This document shows, piece after piece, positions 7,357 to 7,718 of a stretch of DNA of 7,718 bases. Position 1 is the first letter of the stretch. Each line of letters opens with the position of its first letter. A program made the position numbers and the translations under genes. The DNA comes from DAOTUL01 sp034437435 (lineage in GTDB: Bacteria; Chloroflexota; Anaerolineae; Aggregatilineales; Phototrophicaceae): contig CAYQJO010000204.1 in assembly GCA_964417785.1 (NCBI GenBank), positions 1 through 7,718 of the forward strand, in the 5' to 3' direction. The notes below the pieces were generated by a model. It had not been told where the DNA came from. It saw only the letters and a program-made list of their open reading frames with translations, and made no database searches.

Positions 7357-7377
7357 TGCACACTGTTACAGTGTACA
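7357..7377. promoter_or_regulatory. Palindromic operator candidate upstream of pdhA
   Basis: The core ACACTGT-T-ACAGTGT (7360-7374) is a perfect 7-bp inverted repeat around one central base. Adding three bases on each side gives 21 bases with 9 of 10 pairs matching. It overlaps the candidate -10 and start point of pdhA, where a dimeric repressor would block transcription. It does not look like the published E. coli PdhR site, so I name no regulator. Confidence 0.6.
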
Positions 7378-7398
7378 CCCCGGCGTAAATCTAATCAA
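7370..7398 (-). promoter_or_regulatory. Candidate promoter of the pdhABC operon
   Basis: On the minus strand TTGATT (7398-7393) and TACACT (7375-7370) are separated by exactly 17 bases. Each matches the sigma-70 consensus at 4 of 6 positions, including TTGA. Transcription would begin near 7363, about 45 bases before the pdhA ATG. The -10 lies within the operator palindrome. Confidence 0.45.
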
Positions 7399-7576
7399 AC
7401 CTGAGAAAAACGCTATAGATTTTTGCCGTATAAATTGTACCCGTCAGACCCAGATTGCGGAATGGTGTAACAGGATTACGAGAGCGAAACCCGCGATTAT
7501 CGCGCTGTAGCTGGCCGAATATTACAGTCCGCCTGCACACGGCCTTCGGGGCGTTCTTTGTGATTCTATCCGTTTT

Positions 7577-7633
7577 TCGTCACAGCAGGTATTATAGAAG
7601 CACAAAGATTACAGGAGCATAGTGCTGTGATGA
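7577..7633 (+). repeat. Inverted repeat reaching the start codon of the plus-strand gene
   Basis: TCACAGCA (7580-7587) and TGCTGTGA (7623-7630) are perfect 8-bp complements. The pairing can extend outward to an 11-bp stem (7577-7587 with 7623-7633) with one G-U pair. The right arm covers GTG (7627) and ATG (7630). The TATTAT at 7590-7595 is in the intervening loop, so an RNA started from it would lack the left arm. The role is unknown and the long loop makes chance more likely than for the repeat at 4028-4078. Confidence 0.4.
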
Positions 7634-7718
7634 CCCTGGGTTTGACGGTATTGACAGAATTACTGGCGGATACTAGCGATGAGACAATCCGCTTCATTTA
7701 TGAAAACGCCCGTATCGA
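7627..7718 (+). CDS. Start of an unidentified plus-strand gene (cut by window edge)
   Basis: Thirty codons are open to the right edge: GTG at 7627, then MTLGLTVLTELLADTSDE and TIRFIYENARI. AGGAG at 7613-7617 is nine bases before the GTG and twelve before the ATG at 7630, so the GTG start is favoured slightly; the protein differs by one residue. The visible part looks like an amphipathic helix-rich N-terminus with no signal peptide or motif, and I do not recognise the family. It is divergent from the pdh operon, a place where a regulator of that operon is sometimes found, but nothing in these residues shows a DNA-binding domain. Confidence 0.6.
   Translation, partial: MMTLGLTVLTELLADTSDETIRFIYENARI

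Larger units (their letters stand above)
7319..7626. other. Divergent intergenic region
   Basis: 308 bases between pdhA (leftward) and the rightward partial gene. It holds the pdhA ribosome binding site, a candidate pdh promoter and palindromic operator on the left, and on the right the AGGAG (7613-7617) and an AT-rich TATTAT (7590-7595) ahead of the plus-strand gene. A small perfect hairpin CGCGA-TTA-TCGCG lies at 7492-7504 with no T-tract. No tRNA, riboswitch or small gene could be supported in 7400-7560. Confidence 0.8.

Noticed and set aside
7319..7378. Longer N-terminus for E1-alpha from the ATG at 7378
   Set aside because: The extra 20 residues do not look like the family and are encoded by the palindrome and leader; the ATG at 7318 has a strong Shine-Dalgarno.
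7401..7420. Possible terminator TTTTTCTCAGG on the minus strand upstream of pdhA, sharing 11 bases with the uppS terminator tail
   Set aside because: No GC-rich stem precedes the T-run here; the shared string is short and low in complexity.
7430..7510. tRNA-like stretch with GGTGTAAC and GCGAAACCCGCG
   Set aside because: No T-loop consensus (GTTCGAATC-like) and no cloverleaf can be drawn.
7538..7560. UUCG-capped hairpin followed by TTCTTT, as a terminator on the plus strand
   Set aside because: The stem has an internal G-G mismatch and only about five pairs, and there is no plus-strand gene upstream for it to terminate.

Overview
The window looks like a draft bacterial scaffold: it contains one run of exactly 100 Ns and a gene is cut at each end. 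Five of the six supported genes lie on the minus strand and are read right to left. The gene set (a two-component pyruvate dehydrogenase E1, an E2 with one lipoyl domain, a ClpC unfoldase, an undecaprenyl diphosphate synthase and a two-pass membrane protein) fits a free-living bacterium. The style of the proteins, notably a ClpC with some ClpB-like signatures, suggests Chloroflexota (Anaerolineae-like). That placement is an impression from sequence style, not a proof.

Right to left on the minus strand. Positions 7318-4085 hold a tight operon, pdhA-pdhB-pdhC (E1 alpha, E1 beta, E2), with a 6-nt gap and then a 0-nt gap between genes. Together they encode the decarboxylating and acetyl-transferring parts of a 2-oxoacid (most likely pyruvate) dehydrogenase complex. 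No E3 (dihydrolipoamide dehydrogenase) gene is in the window, so it must be encoded elsewhere. The assembly gap falls in the linker of E2 between its lipoyl and subunit-binding domains. Upstream of pdhA is a candidate promoter whose -10 lies inside a near-perfect palindrome, a plausible repressor operator.

Positions 4033-3332 encode a 233-residue protein with a membrane segment at each end and a central soluble domain that resembles the GIDE/Mulan-type domain. Its Shine-Dalgarno sequence and start codon lie in one arm of a strong inverted repeat whose other arm begins just after the E2 stop codon. This suggests translational coupling to, or gating by, the pdh transcript. Next comes uppS (3242-2478), the cis-prenyltransferase making the C55 lipid carrier for cell-wall synthesis, with a consensus -10 box just upstream and an intrinsic terminator just downstream. 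The left third (2363 to beyond position 1) is clpC, a class I AAA+ unfoldase with a UVR-type middle domain and an LGF loop for ClpP docking; its last few dozen codons are outside the window.

The 308-base stretch 7319-7626 is a divergent intergenic region. It holds the pdh promoter and operator on one side and the leader of a plus-strand gene on the other. Only 30 codons of that gene are visible (7627 to the right edge) and its product is not recognisable. I see no RNA genes, CRISPR arrays, insertion sequences or phage genes. The window is mostly conserved housekeeping DNA; the points most worth checking are regulatory structures and the GIDE-like protein.
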